Below, one piece after another: positions 15,023 to 21,794 of a stretch of DNA of 21,794 nucleotides; within the stretch, counting starts at the first letter, position 1, and each line of letters begins with the position of its first letter. The position numbers and the translations under genes are program-made. The notes below the pieces were generated by a model. That model was not told the origin of the DNA and did not search any database. It worked only from the letters and a program-made list of their open reading frames with translations. The DNA comes from JBGPIK01 sp041484845 (GTDB taxonomy: Bacteria > Desulfobacterota > Binatia > UBA9968): assembly GCA_041484845.1 (NCBI GenBank), contig JBGPIK010000067.1, positions 1 to 21,794 on the forward strand, in the 5' to 3' direction.

Positions 15023-16192
15023 ATGAAAATAGCCTACGGTGACCTGATCGGTGGAATCAGCGGCGACATGTTCGTCGCGGCGTTGCTCGACCTGGGATTA
15101 CCGCTTTCCCTGATCAAGTCAGAACTGAAGAAAATCCCGTCGCTTAAGTTTGAGCTTAAGGCGTCTAAAAAGATGGTTCAAACCATCCGAGCCACGCAAT
15201 TTCAAGTCATTTGCGCGAGCCGGCAACGGGAGGCAACCCGCTCTTGGAGCGACATTCGTAGGCTTATAGAAAGAAGCGGGCTCACCGCCGAAGTGAAAGA
15301 AACCGGTATTAACATTTTTGCGCGCCTGGCGGAAGTCGAAGGCAAGATCCACCATGTGCCGACTGATAAAGTCCACTTCCACGAGGTCGGCGCGACCGAC
15401 TCGATAGTGGATATCCTAGCGGCGGCGATCGGTCGCCACCACTTTAAAATCCAATCTTTTCAGTTCTCAAAGATTCCGCTGGGCCGCGGATTGATCCAAA
15501 GCGGTCACGGTCGATTGCCGATTCCGGGTCCGGCGACGCTGGAACTTCTTAAGGACCTGCCCGTCCAGTGGACGCAACTCGAAGGCGAAACCATTACGCC
15601 TACCGGCGCGGCTATTGTGGCCGGCCTTGGAACCCGTCCCGGCACGGAAATGAACATGACTGTCGAGAAGATCGGCTACGGCGCGGGAGCCAAAGAATGG
15701 CCCGATCGGCCGAACCTTTTTCGTCTTATTCTAGGCCACGACAGTAGCGGCTTGTCCCGCGACGAAATGTTGGTCATGGAAACCAACATCGATGACATGA
15801 ATCCGGAGCTCTACGATTACGTCATCGAGTGTCTATTTGCTGCCGGCGCCCGGGATGTTTTCCTGACGCCGATTCAAATGAAGAAAAATCGCCCCGCGAC
15901 GCTGCTCCGCATCATTGCCGACCCGTCCAAGCGTGAGGAACTCGCCAAAGTTCTCTTTCGCGAAACCTCCACTATCGGCATACGCTTCCATCGAGTCGGC
16001 CGCATGATCCTCAAGCGCTCTTCAGCGAACGTCAAGACGCGTTACGGAACGGTGCGCGTCAAAGTCATAGAAACGCCGGATGGCGCAACCCAAACGACAC
16101 CCGAATACGACGACTTAAAACGGATCGCCGCCGCTAAGAAGATTCCGCTGAAGCTTCTCTACAACGAAGTGGTCACAAGTCTTAGGAAATAA
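15023..16192 (+). CDS. larC: Nickel-pincer cofactor biosynthesis protein LarC
   Basis: A 389-residue full-length LarC in one uninterrupted frame. In Lactobacillus plantarum LarC is made by frameshifting between larC1 and larC2; no such break is needed here. LarC is the CTP-dependent cyclometallase that inserts nickel into the pyridinium dithiocarboxylate nucleotide used by lactate racemase and its relatives. Visible blocks are GGISGDMF (10-17), HFHEVGATDSIVDI (118-131), SGHGRLPIPGPAT (160-172), ETITPTGAAI (189-198), ETNIDDMNPE (253-262) and PIQMKKNRP (283-291). The N-terminal block reads YGDLIGG where YFDCFSG is usual, so the common Cys is Leu. The start has no good ribosome site. larA, larB and larE are not in the window. 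An MFS gene follows after 14 bases. Confidence 0.93.
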   Translation: MKIAYGDLIGGISGDMFVAALLDLGLPLSLIKSELKKIPSLKFELKASKKMVQTIRATQFQVICASRQREATRSWSDIRRLIERSGLTAEVKETGINIFARLAEVEGKIHHVPTDKVHFHEVGATDSIVDILAAAIGRHHFKIQSFQFSKIPLGRGLIQSGHGRLPIPGPATLELLKDLPVQWTQLEGETITPTGAAIVAGLGTRPGTEMNMTVEKIGYGAGAKEWPDRPNLFRLILGHDSSGLSRDEMLVMETNIDDMNPELYDYVIECLFAAGARDVFLTPIQMKKNRPATLLRIIADPSKREELAKVLFRETSTIGIRFHRVGRMILKRSSANVKTRYGTVRVKVIETPDGATQTTPEYDDLKRIAAAKKIPLKLLYNEVVTSLRK

Positions 16193-16206
16193 AGCACCCG
16201 GACGAT

Positions 16207-17487
16207 ATGGCCGATGATCCAAGACTCGACCCTGGCGACCCTGCCGTTTCGTCGCCGTGGGCATCGCTCCGTTATCGCGACTATAGCCTGCTTTTTCTCA
16301 TGTCTTTGTTTGTAACCACGGCGCAACAAATGCGCCAGACACAAAATCTCTATCAAGTTTATGAATTGTCCGGTTCGGCAGTTCAGCTCGGTCTCACGGG
16401 CCTGGCTCAGGGTATTCCTATTTTTGCCTTCGGCCTCTTTGGCGGGACTCTGGCGGATTTTCTTGACCGCAAAATGCTGCTCCTCGTCACCATCGCCGGC
16501 AACCTGCTCGTCGCCGTTACGCTCGGAGCCTTGACGCTCGGCGGCGCGATTCAGGTATGGCACATCCTCGTCGGTACAGCGCTTACGTCGGGACTTAACA
16601 TTGTTCTCAATCCGACGCGGATGGCGATGATCTCGCGCCTCGTGCCGCGGTCTCACCTCACCAACGCCGTATCATTGAACTCCAGCATTTCACAGGGAGC
16701 TTTCTTCACCGGCCCCATGCTCGCAGGACTCAGTCTCGCCTGGATGAAAACCGGGAACGCTTATCTTTTCAACGCGCTATTTTATCTGCCGGCAGCCGTG
16801 GGCATCGTTCTGTTGAAAACGTCCGGCGCGCCCGAGCGCACCCGAGAACCCTTTTCATTCATGAGCATTCTCGGGGGTTTGCGATTCCTATTTTCGCAAC
16901 CGGTTGTCTTTGCATTAGTCCTATTGGATTTTGCGATCACCGGTGTTGGCTACTACCGGCCGCTGTTGCCGATCTTCGCGAAAGACATTCTGCATGTCGG
17001 ACCCGCGGGATTCGGCGTGCTTTCGTCGGCTCCCGCAGTCGGCGGCATACTCGGAACCGTGCTGCTGCTTTTTGCCGGCGATATTGAGCATAAGGGATTG
17101 CTGGCTCTCACCGCTTTTTTTGCTTACGCGATGGGTCTTGGCTTTTTCGCGGTCTCAACTAATCTTGGGTTGTCTCTTTTGTTGCTGGCAATTTTGGGAC
17201 TAGCAAACGCGCTGCAAGCCGTCATGCGTCAAACCGCTTTCCATCTCCTCACGCCAGACCATTTGCGCGGGCGAGCGTTTTCGGTTTTCAATATATTCTC
17301 TCAAGGGGCCAATTCATTGGGCGCCGCTGAGGTCGGCTTTATGGCCGCGCTCGTAGGTGCTCCGTTATCCTTGCTGTTTGGCAGCGCCGTTGGAGCAATC
17401 TTGACGCTAGGTTGCTGGGCCGTATTGCCGGGGCTGAGGCGCTTTGGAGTTAAGCGAACAACTCAAATTGCCTCATCCCATCTATAG
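16207..17487 (+). CDS. MFS transporter, MFS_3/EntS-like exporter family
   Basis: A 426-residue major facilitator with about twelve hydrophobic helices. Residues 17-30 (SPWASLRYRDYSLL) and the motif-A loop GGTLADFLDRKM (79-90; Asp84, Asp87-Arg88) match the MFS_3 group, which includes the enterobactin exporter EntS. The block LVPRSHLTNAVSLNSSISQGAFFTGP is also typical. Members export siderophores, drugs or metabolites; the substrate here is unknown. It starts 14 bases after larC, so the two are probably co-transcribed. Downstream, it converges on the flavin oxidoreductase gene with 31 bases between the stops and no visible terminator. Confidence 0.9.
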   Translation: MADDPRLDPGDPAVSSPWASLRYRDYSLLFLMSLFVTTAQQMRQTQNLYQVYELSGSAVQLGLTGLAQGIPIFAFGLFGGTLADFLDRKMLLLVTIAGNLLVAVTLGALTLGGAIQVWHILVGTALTSGLNIVLNPTRMAMISRLVPRSHLTNAVSLNSSISQGAFFTGPMLAGLSLAWMKTGNAYLFNALFYLPAAVGIVLLKTSGAPERTREPFSFMSILGGLRFLFSQPVVFALVLLDFAITGVGYYRPLLPIFAKDILHVGPAGFGVLSSAPAVGGILGTVLLLFAGDIEHKGLLALTAFFAYAMGLGFFAVSTNLGLSLLLLAILGLANALQAVMRQTAFHLLTPDHLRGRAFSVFNIFSQGANSLGAAEVGFMAALVGAPLSLLFGSAVGAILTLGCWAVLPGLRRFGVKRTTQIASSHL

Positions 17488-17518
17488 GTCACGAGATTTC
17501 GCTATCTGCGCTTTATTC

Positions 17519-18514
17519 TTAAAGAGCCGGCAGAACTTCTTTTCCTAGCAAGTCAATCTGTTCGTACCAGTCCCTGTAGCGGAAGCGCAAATCAAAAATC
17601 ACCAGGTCGGCGCCCGCGGCTTGATAGGTCCGCGTTTCACGGACGATATCCGCCGGCGTTCCCGCAAGAATTAGCCCCTCGATATCGCCCACCGTTGAGA
17701 AACTTCCGGCGGCAGGTTTTACCCATGTTAAGCTCTTGTTCGCGTCATCGATCAAACCCTTGACATTGACATGGCTCAGCGCGGTTTCTTTATCCTTGGC
17801 GATGCTCGTCAAAGGCATGACTCCGGTCGTAATCATCGGTCGTTCGGCTATCAAAAATAGCTCCCGGAGATAGGCGATGCGTTTTTTGAAAGTCGCGAGG
17901 GTAATTCGCGCCGGCATCCAGCCATCGCAATACTCGACAACGCGCCGGCACGCCGCCGGTGTTGAGCCTCCGCCCCAGATCGGAATGGGATTTACGGGAG
18001 TAGGCTTCAGTTCTATGTTCGTGAAGTTGTAATAATCATTTTGGTACGAGACTTTTTCTCCCCTCCACAACCTGCGGCAGAGGTCTGCGTTCGTGCTTGC
18101 CAAGTGCGCGCGCCCTTCCAACGTAGTCGGCAAGCCCGCAATCGCGAATTCATGCGGAAAGCCACCCACGCTCATGCCCATGATCACCCGCCCGTTGGAA
18201 ATGCAGCTCAATGCCGCAAATAACTGCGCGAGGTGAATGGGATGCCTATGACAGATCACCATCGCCGTGCCTATGGTGAGTTTCTTCGTTACCGATGCAA
18301 CCGCGGATAACACGAGCAATCCTTCGATGTGCGTGTTATCGGTTCCCTCGATCTCGTGGGGTGTGAAAACGAGATGATCTCGCACCCAGACAGAATCGAA
18401 ACCATAGGCTTCGGCTTTTAGCGATCCTTCAAGGCATTTTTCAATGGAGGCATGCTCGCAAAAATGCGGCAATAACAAGCCGAATTTCAGATTTGCTTTC
18501 ATGGGTGATGACAT
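17519..18514 (-). CDS. LLM-class flavin-dependent oxidoreductase (luciferase-like)
   Basis: A 331-residue luciferase-like (TIM-barrel) oxidoreductase using F420 or FMN. The blocks KFGLLLPHFCEHAS, AEAYGFDSVWVRDHLVF, VTKKLTIGTAMVICHRHPIHLAQ, NGRVIMGMSVGG and NPIPIWGGGSTPAACRRVVEYCDGWMP follow the family order. The frame extends 63 codons further upstream, but that stretch lies inside the preceding binding-protein gene and is low-complexity shadow; the start is set at the ATG at 18514 (MSSPMKANLKFG). The ATG at 18502 is an alternative. It starts 4 bases after the stop of the binding-protein gene, so they are probably translationally coupled. Relatives oxidise or desulfonate small organics, but the substrate and cofactor here are not evident. 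Confidence 0.88.
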   Translation of the reverse strand: MSSPMKANLKFGLLLPHFCEHASIEKCLEGSLKAEAYGFDSVWVRDHLVFTPHEIEGTDNTHIEGLLVLSAVASVTKKLTIGTAMVICHRHPIHLAQLFAALSCISNGRVIMGMSVGGFPHEFAIAGLPTTLEGRAHLASTNADLCRRLWRGEKVSYQNDYYNFTNIELKPTPVNPIPIWGGGSTPAACRRVVEYCDGWMPARITLATFKKRIAYLRELFLIAERPMITTGVMPLTSIAKDKETALSHVNVKGLIDDANKSLTWVKPAAGSFSTVGDIEGLILAGTPADIVRETRTYQAAGADLVIFDLRFRYRDWYEQIDLLGKEVLPAL

Positions 18515-18518
18515 ACTT

Positions 18519-19517
18519 TTATCGGTTCGAGGAACTTGGCGACTGTGCGGGGTTTGCAGGAAGACGTAATTCTTTTTGCACTTCGCGCAGCAAAGAAAGG
18601 TCCCGCACTTGCGCCAGCGGGACTGGCTTGTCCAGCTTGGCGCCGGCTTTGCGCGATGCGATGGCGAACTCGTAAGTTTTATCGAGCGTGGTGCCGTCGG
18701 CACTGAACGAAGGCACTATGAGATCGTACGAGTCCCGTGCCACTTCCGGGGTCTGATTTAGCCACTGCGCCATAATCGTAACAACTTCGTCTCTGCGTTC
18801 ATGCATGAAGCGCAGCCCGCGCACGACCGCACGCAAGACCCTCTTGGCCTCTTCGCGGTTGTCTCTGATCCGCCCATCGGTCGTTGCAACCGCGGAAATG
18901 GGACTGCCGATTTTCAAGTCGTTCGGTCCGCCGAGAATACTGAATCCTTCTCGCGCCAACCGGTTGGGGCCCGGCGGCGAAACGCAAACCGCGTCGACCA
19001 AACCTTTTTTTAAAATCTCCACACGAATCGGCTCGTCAGCGCCGAGGGTGATAAACTGAACATCCTTGAGATCGAGTCCTTTGGCTTGAAGAATCGCTTC
19101 TGCCGCAAGATGGTCCGACCCGCCGATCCGCTGTATACCGATTCGTTTTCCGCGCAAATCGGCCATGGTTTTGATCTCCGGGCGGGTGACAATATGGTGC
19201 AGCGGCTTGTCGGTAAGGACAGCCAAAATTTTGAAGGGCAGGCCTTGCATAGCCCCCGCGATTATATTGCCGAAGCTCAGCGTATAATCGACTTCACCGC
19301 TCATCAACGCCGGCACCGTCACCTGGCTCCTCATCTGAATCAAAACCGGCTCGATGTTTTCATCTTTGAAAAACCCCTTTACCGCGGCTACCTGCGCGGG
19401 CAGAAAGGCGTAAGTGCGGCTGCTGTAGGAGATGGTGATTTTGTCCGCCGCGTAGGACGATCCATAGAGGACGAGGCAGACAAAAACCCAACCGGCGACT
19501 CTAATTGTCCGCTTCAT
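18519..19517 (-). CDS. ABC-type substrate-binding protein, NMT1/TauA-like, exported
   Basis: A 332-residue exported binding protein when started at the ATG at 19517. An 89-codon in-frame extension to 19784 crosses the REP-like repeats and is rejected. The start gives a clear signal peptide (MKRTIR, hydrophobic core VAGWVFVCLVLYG, cleavage near Ala23-Ala24). The mature part has FLPAQVAAVKGFFKDENIEPV, VPALMSGEVDYTLSFG, and MADLRGKRIGIQRIGGSDHLAAEA, the NMT1-family pattern. It is a distant relative of the binding protein at 12669. No permease or ATPase is adjacent; instead it is followed after 4 bases by a flavin oxidoreductase, suggesting that the ligand is a substrate or product of that enzyme. 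The ribosome site is weak. Confidence 0.87.
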   Translation of the reverse strand: MKRTIRVAGWVFVCLVLYGSSYAADKITISYSSRTYAFLPAQVAAVKGFFKDENIEPVLIQMRSQVTVPALMSGEVDYTLSFGNIIAGAMQGLPFKILAVLTDKPLHHIVTRPEIKTMADLRGKRIGIQRIGGSDHLAAEAILQAKGLDLKDVQFITLGADEPIRVEILKKGLVDAVCVSPPGPNRLAREGFSILGGPNDLKIGSPISAVATTDGRIRDNREEAKRVLRAVVRGLRFMHERRDEVVTIMAQWLNQTPEVARDSYDLIVPSFSADGTTLDKTYEFAIASRKAGAKLDKPVPLAQVRDLSLLREVQKELRLPANPAQSPSSSNR

Positions 19518-19541
19518 TGCTTCATCGCTTCTGTTTGACGT

Positions 19542-19677
19542 GATCGGGTATTGGTGCACCGCGATACCCATCCCTCTGTTTGCACCTACACGAGTGGAAT
19601 GGTCGCATGCGCTTGTTGCACCTATCCTACGGTAAGAATTCCGGATGTAGGATGGGTGGAGCGAAGCGATACCCATC
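19542..19677. repeat. Cluster of REP-like inverted repeats in the bioD/binding-protein gap
   Basis: This lies within the 284-base gene-free stretch 19518-19801. GATGGGT (19651-19657) pairs with ACCCATC (19671-19677), headed by GTAG (19647). A second unit at 19542-19572 (CGGGTATTGG...GCGATACCCATC) shares the 12-base GCGATACCCATC at 19561-19572 and 19666-19677, 105 bases apart, and contains the palindrome GGTGCACC (19553-19560). ATCCTAC (19624-19630) is the reverse complement of GTAGGAT (19647-19653), and TTGCACCTA occurs at 19580-19588 and 19616-19624. The pattern matches GTAGG-headed REP/MITE-like debris. Such elements can act as transcript 3'-end stabilisers. No promoter for the binding-protein gene is convincing here. 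Confidence 0.6.
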
Positions 19678-19801
19678 GTATTTTCGTGTAGCAATAAAAA
19701 GCCGTGTACGCAGAGCGCTCTCCAAACGCCCTCTCGGTTTGTAAGATTGCATACGAAACCAGCGGCGGTGAAGAGTATACCCAAAAATGCGCGCGCAAAC
19801 T

Positions 19802-20512
19802 TTAAGGCAGTACGGGTCGTAAAGCGCTTAAATCAAGCCGCTCTGCGAAAAAACTCTCTAACGCGAGATGATCGGCCCCCATAGGCGGAAGATAAGGAAT
19901 TTCTCCCAGGCAGGGAACCGACGTTAGCGTCGAAAGCGCCGCGCGATTGGTATCGGCAGCCGGCGATGGCTCACTCTGGACCTCGTTTAGCACATAACCT
20001 AAAACGCGCAATCCTTTGCAGCTCGCGTGCTCTAATGTGAGCAGTAGATGATTGATCGCGCCTAGCCGGTTTGCCGCCACGACCAACATCTGAAGTTTGA
20101 GCACGCGCGCAAAGTCCGCATAGGTGTAGCTCGGCAGCAGCGGGACCATCAACCCCCCGGCGCCTTCGACAAGTGTAATATCGGACGCCGAACTAATTTC
20201 ATGATAGATCTCCATCAGGCGATCAATGTCGATTCTCACGCCTTCCCGTTCCGCCGCGATGCTCGGCGCCAAAGGCTCGCGCAATTGGAATGGGCAAATC
20301 TTTTCCAATGGCACATCACAACCCGACGCTTTTTTAAGTTTGACGGCATCTTCGGGAAAAAGCTTGCCGTCTTTTTCGACGCAGCCGGTTTCCGCCGGTT
20401 TCATCACACCAACTCGATAGCCGGACTCCCGCAAGAGCGCCGCAAGCCCACAGGCAATGAACGTTTTGCCGACGCCCGTGTCCGTCCCGGTAATAAAAAG
20501 GCCAGCGCCCAT
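19802..20512 (-). CDS. bioD: Dethiobiotin synthetase
   Basis: A 236-residue ATP-dependent enzyme that closes the ureido ring of 7,8-diaminopelargonate with CO2 to give dethiobiotin. The N-terminus MGAGLFITGTDTGVGKTF carries the P-loop with Lys16-Thr17; MKPAETG and VEGAGGLMVPL are further BioD signatures. The frame continues 9 codons upstream to 20539, but the ATG at 20512 is chosen because it overlaps the bioA stop as TAATG, the classic coupled junction. The C-terminal part (GLRVLGYVLNEV, then GEIPYLPP) is normal. It is the last gene of its transcript in this window and is followed by the REP-like region. Confidence 0.96.
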   Translation of the reverse strand: MGAGLFITGTDTGVGKTFIACGLAALLRESGYRVGVMKPAETGCVEKDGKLFPEDAVKLKKASGCDVPLEKICPFQLREPLAPSIAAEREGVRIDIDRLMEIYHEISSASDITLVEGAGGLMVPLLPSYTYADFARVLKLQMLVVAANRLGAINHLLLTLEHASCKGLRVLGYVLNEVQSEPSPAADTNRAALSTLTSVPCLGEIPYLPPMGADHLALESFFAERLDLSALRPVLP

Positions 20513-21794
20513 TAGCGCTCCGTCACGACCTGAATGCACTCATGGACGACATCCAGGAGGGTCGTGATCTCGTCCCGTGCGATCGTTAAGGGCGGCATGA
20601 GAATGATGACGTCGCCCAACGGTCGAATCATGACGCCTCTTTTCCGCGCTTCCAGAATGACTCGGTATCCGATCCGTTTTTCCGGCGGGTAATTTTGGCG
20701 GCGGGTTCTGTCCTTCACCAATTCAATCCCCACCATAAATCCCCACTGGCGGATATCGCTGACGTGCGGTAGAGAAAGCGTCTCCGTAAGCAGTCGTTGC
20801 CGCAGATAAGCGATCTTCGGCTGCATTTGCTCAATAATCCTTTCGCGCTCGAACAATGCTAGATTCGCTAGCGCCACCGCACAGCCAAGAGGGTTGCCCG
20901 TGTAAGTGTGGCCATGGAAAAAAGTCTTGAACTCTTTGTATTCGCCGAGAAAAGCGGCGAAGATCTCTTCCCGGGTCAGCGTCGCCGCCAAGGGCAAATA
21001 ACCGCCGGTGATCCCCTTGGCTAAACAAAGGATATCCGGAGTCACGCCCGCGTGTTCGCAAGCGAACATCTTTGCGGTGCGGCCGAAACCGGTAGCGACT
21101 TCATCCAACACCAGAAGAATTCCATGGCGGCGGCAGAGTTCGCCAATGGCTTTGACATAGCCGACCGGCTGTGACCACATTCCGGCCGCTCCTTGCATAA
21201 GCGGCTCCATGACAACGGCCGCCAGAGAACCTTTCTCTTGCGTCAGCTTTTCGTCTGCTTCCGCAATCGCCGCGTTCGCGGCCTCTTCTTCGCTCATGCC
21301 CTGATAGTAGCGAAACACATGAGGCGGCGTCAGACGCAACACGGGAAACAGCAGGCTCTTGTGATAGCGGTGAAAAGTTTCCGAATAGCCCATGCTCATC
21401 GCGCCCACCGTATCGCCGTGATAAGACTCGGCTAATGTTGCAATCTGCGTGCGCTGAGCCTGACCTTTGAGCTGCCAATACTGAACCGCCATTTTGAGCG
21501 CGATTTCGACCGCAGTGGCGCCGCTGTCCGAGTAAAAAACGCGCTGCAACCCCGGGGGCGCCATCTCGATCAGCTTCTGCGCCAGCTGAATACCCGGCAC
21601 ATGACTCAGTCCGAGAAAAGTTGAATGCGCAATTCGGTCAAGCTGGGCTCGAATCGCGTCGTCCAGTTCTTTCTTTCGATGTCCGTGGACATTGCACCAC
21701 AGCGACGAAACCCCATCGAGATATTTTCGTCCCTGAACGTCAATAAGATAATGGCCGTCGCCTTGACTGATGATGCAGGGATCTTCTCCCAGCC
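20512..21794 (-). CDS. bioA: Adenosylmethionine-8-amino-7-oxononanoate aminotransferase, 5' end cut by window edge
   Basis: The frame is open from the right edge to the TAA at 20514-20512, giving 426 residues without a start codon; relatives have about 430-450 residues, so only the extreme N-terminus is missing. It is a class III PLP aminotransferase making 7,8-diaminopelargonate in biotin synthesis. Visible features are SLWCNVHGHRKKELDDAI near the N-terminus, SDSGATAVEIALKMA, ESYHGDTVGAMSMG, the PLP-contacting DEVATGFGR, and the Schiff-base lysine in LAKGITGGYLPLAATL (codon at 21016-21018). A GTG at 21600 is not the start, since conserved sequence continues upstream of it. It is translationally coupled to bioD by TAATG. 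Other bio genes may lie off the right edge. Confidence 0.96.
   Translation of the reverse strand, partial: LGEDPCIISQGDGHYLIDVQGRKYLDGVSSLWCNVHGHRKKELDDAIRAQLDRIAHSTFLGLSHVPGIQLAQKLIEMAPPGLQRVFYSDSGATAVEIALKMAVQYWQLKGQAQRTQIATLAESYHGDTVGAMSMGYSETFHRYHKSLLFPVLRLTPPHVFRYYQGMSEEEAANAAIAEADEKLTQEKGSLAAVVMEPLMQGAAGMWSQPVGYVKAIGELCRRHGILLVLDEVATGFGRTAKMFACEHAGVTPDILCLAKGITGGYLPLAATLTREEIFAAFLGEYKEFKTFFHGHTYTGNPLGCAVALANLALFERERIIEQMQPKIAYLRQRLLTETLSLPHVSDIRQWGFMVGIELVKDRTRRQNYPPEKRIGYRVILEARKRGVMIRPLGDVIILMPPLTIARDEITTLLDVVHECIQVVTER

Noticed and set aside
18515..18703. 63-codon upstream extension of the flavin oxidoreductase
   Set aside because: It lies entirely within the C-terminus of the preceding gene in another frame and is Ser/Lys/Cys-rich without family features.
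19518..19784. 89-codon N-terminal extension of the binding protein at 18519-19517
   Set aside because: It crosses REP-like repeats, shows no family similarity and would bury an obvious signal peptide that starts at 19517.
19783..19797. TGCGCGCGCA followed by TTTTT on the minus strand after bioD, as a terminator
   Set aside because: The palindrome cannot form more than a 3-bp stem with a workable loop, so a Rho-independent terminator is not supported.
20513..20539. 9-codon upstream extension of bioD
   Set aside because: The TAATG overlap with bioA at 20512 and the position of the P-loop favour the shorter start.
1..21794. CRISPR arrays, tRNA/rRNA genes, transposases or phage genes
   Set aside because: No regularly spaced repeats, no recognisable RNA gene sequence and no integrase or transposase motifs were seen on either strand.

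Overview
The window (21,794 bases, by eye mid-50s % GC) looks like a chromosomal stretch from an aerobic or respiring Gram-negative-type bacterium. It is tightly packed, with energy-metabolism genes on the left and transport, catabolic and cofactor genes on the right. Two orphan NMT1/TauA-type periplasmic binding proteins, a luciferase-like flavin oxidoreductase, LarC and a bioA-bioD pair beside complex I resemble uncultivated soil or groundwater lineages formerly called Deltaproteobacteria (for example Binatota-like, Methylomirabilota/Rokubacteria-like or Tectomicrobia-like groups). This placement is an inference; no rRNA or taxonomic marker is present.

Left region (1-1858, minus strand): the beta subunit (cut by the left edge) and alpha subunit of a thiamine-diphosphate 2-oxoacid dehydrogenase E1 (pyruvate or acetoin type). 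They overlap by 8 bases. Any E2/E3 genes would lie off the left edge.

Complex I region (2026-12492, minus strand): transcription order nuoA-B-C-D-H-I-J-K-L-M-N. All eleven core membrane and quinone-module subunits are present and intact. The NADH-input module genes nuoE, nuoF and nuoG are absent: nuoD is followed by nuoH after 16 bases. The gaps nuoI-nuoJ and nuoK-nuoL contain perfect RNA-type hairpins. NuoL carries a 26-residue tandem duplication near its C-terminus.

Middle region (12669-17487, plus strand, divergent from nuo): an exported NMT1-type substrate-binding protein, a large alpha/beta hydrolase resembling the FrsA/2,6-dihydroxypseudooxynicotine hydrolase group, LarC (nickel-pincer cofactor synthesis) and an MFS_3-type exporter. 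The genes are close together and co-directional, but a hairpin follows the first and a second inverted repeat follows the hydrolase, so they may not be one transcript.

Right region (17519-19517, minus strand): a second exported substrate-binding protein followed directly by an LLM-class flavin oxidoreductase. No permease or ATPase gene accompanies either binding protein. A 284-base gene-free stretch with REP-like repeats separates this pair from bioA (cut by the right edge) and bioD, which are coupled through a TAATG overlap.

No RNA genes, transposase, CRISPR array or phage genes were seen. I found no clear evidence of an undescribed system. The points most worth following are the EFG-less complex I with a neighbouring E1 pair, the NuoL duplication, the orphan larC in a catabolic/transport context, and the REP-like elements.
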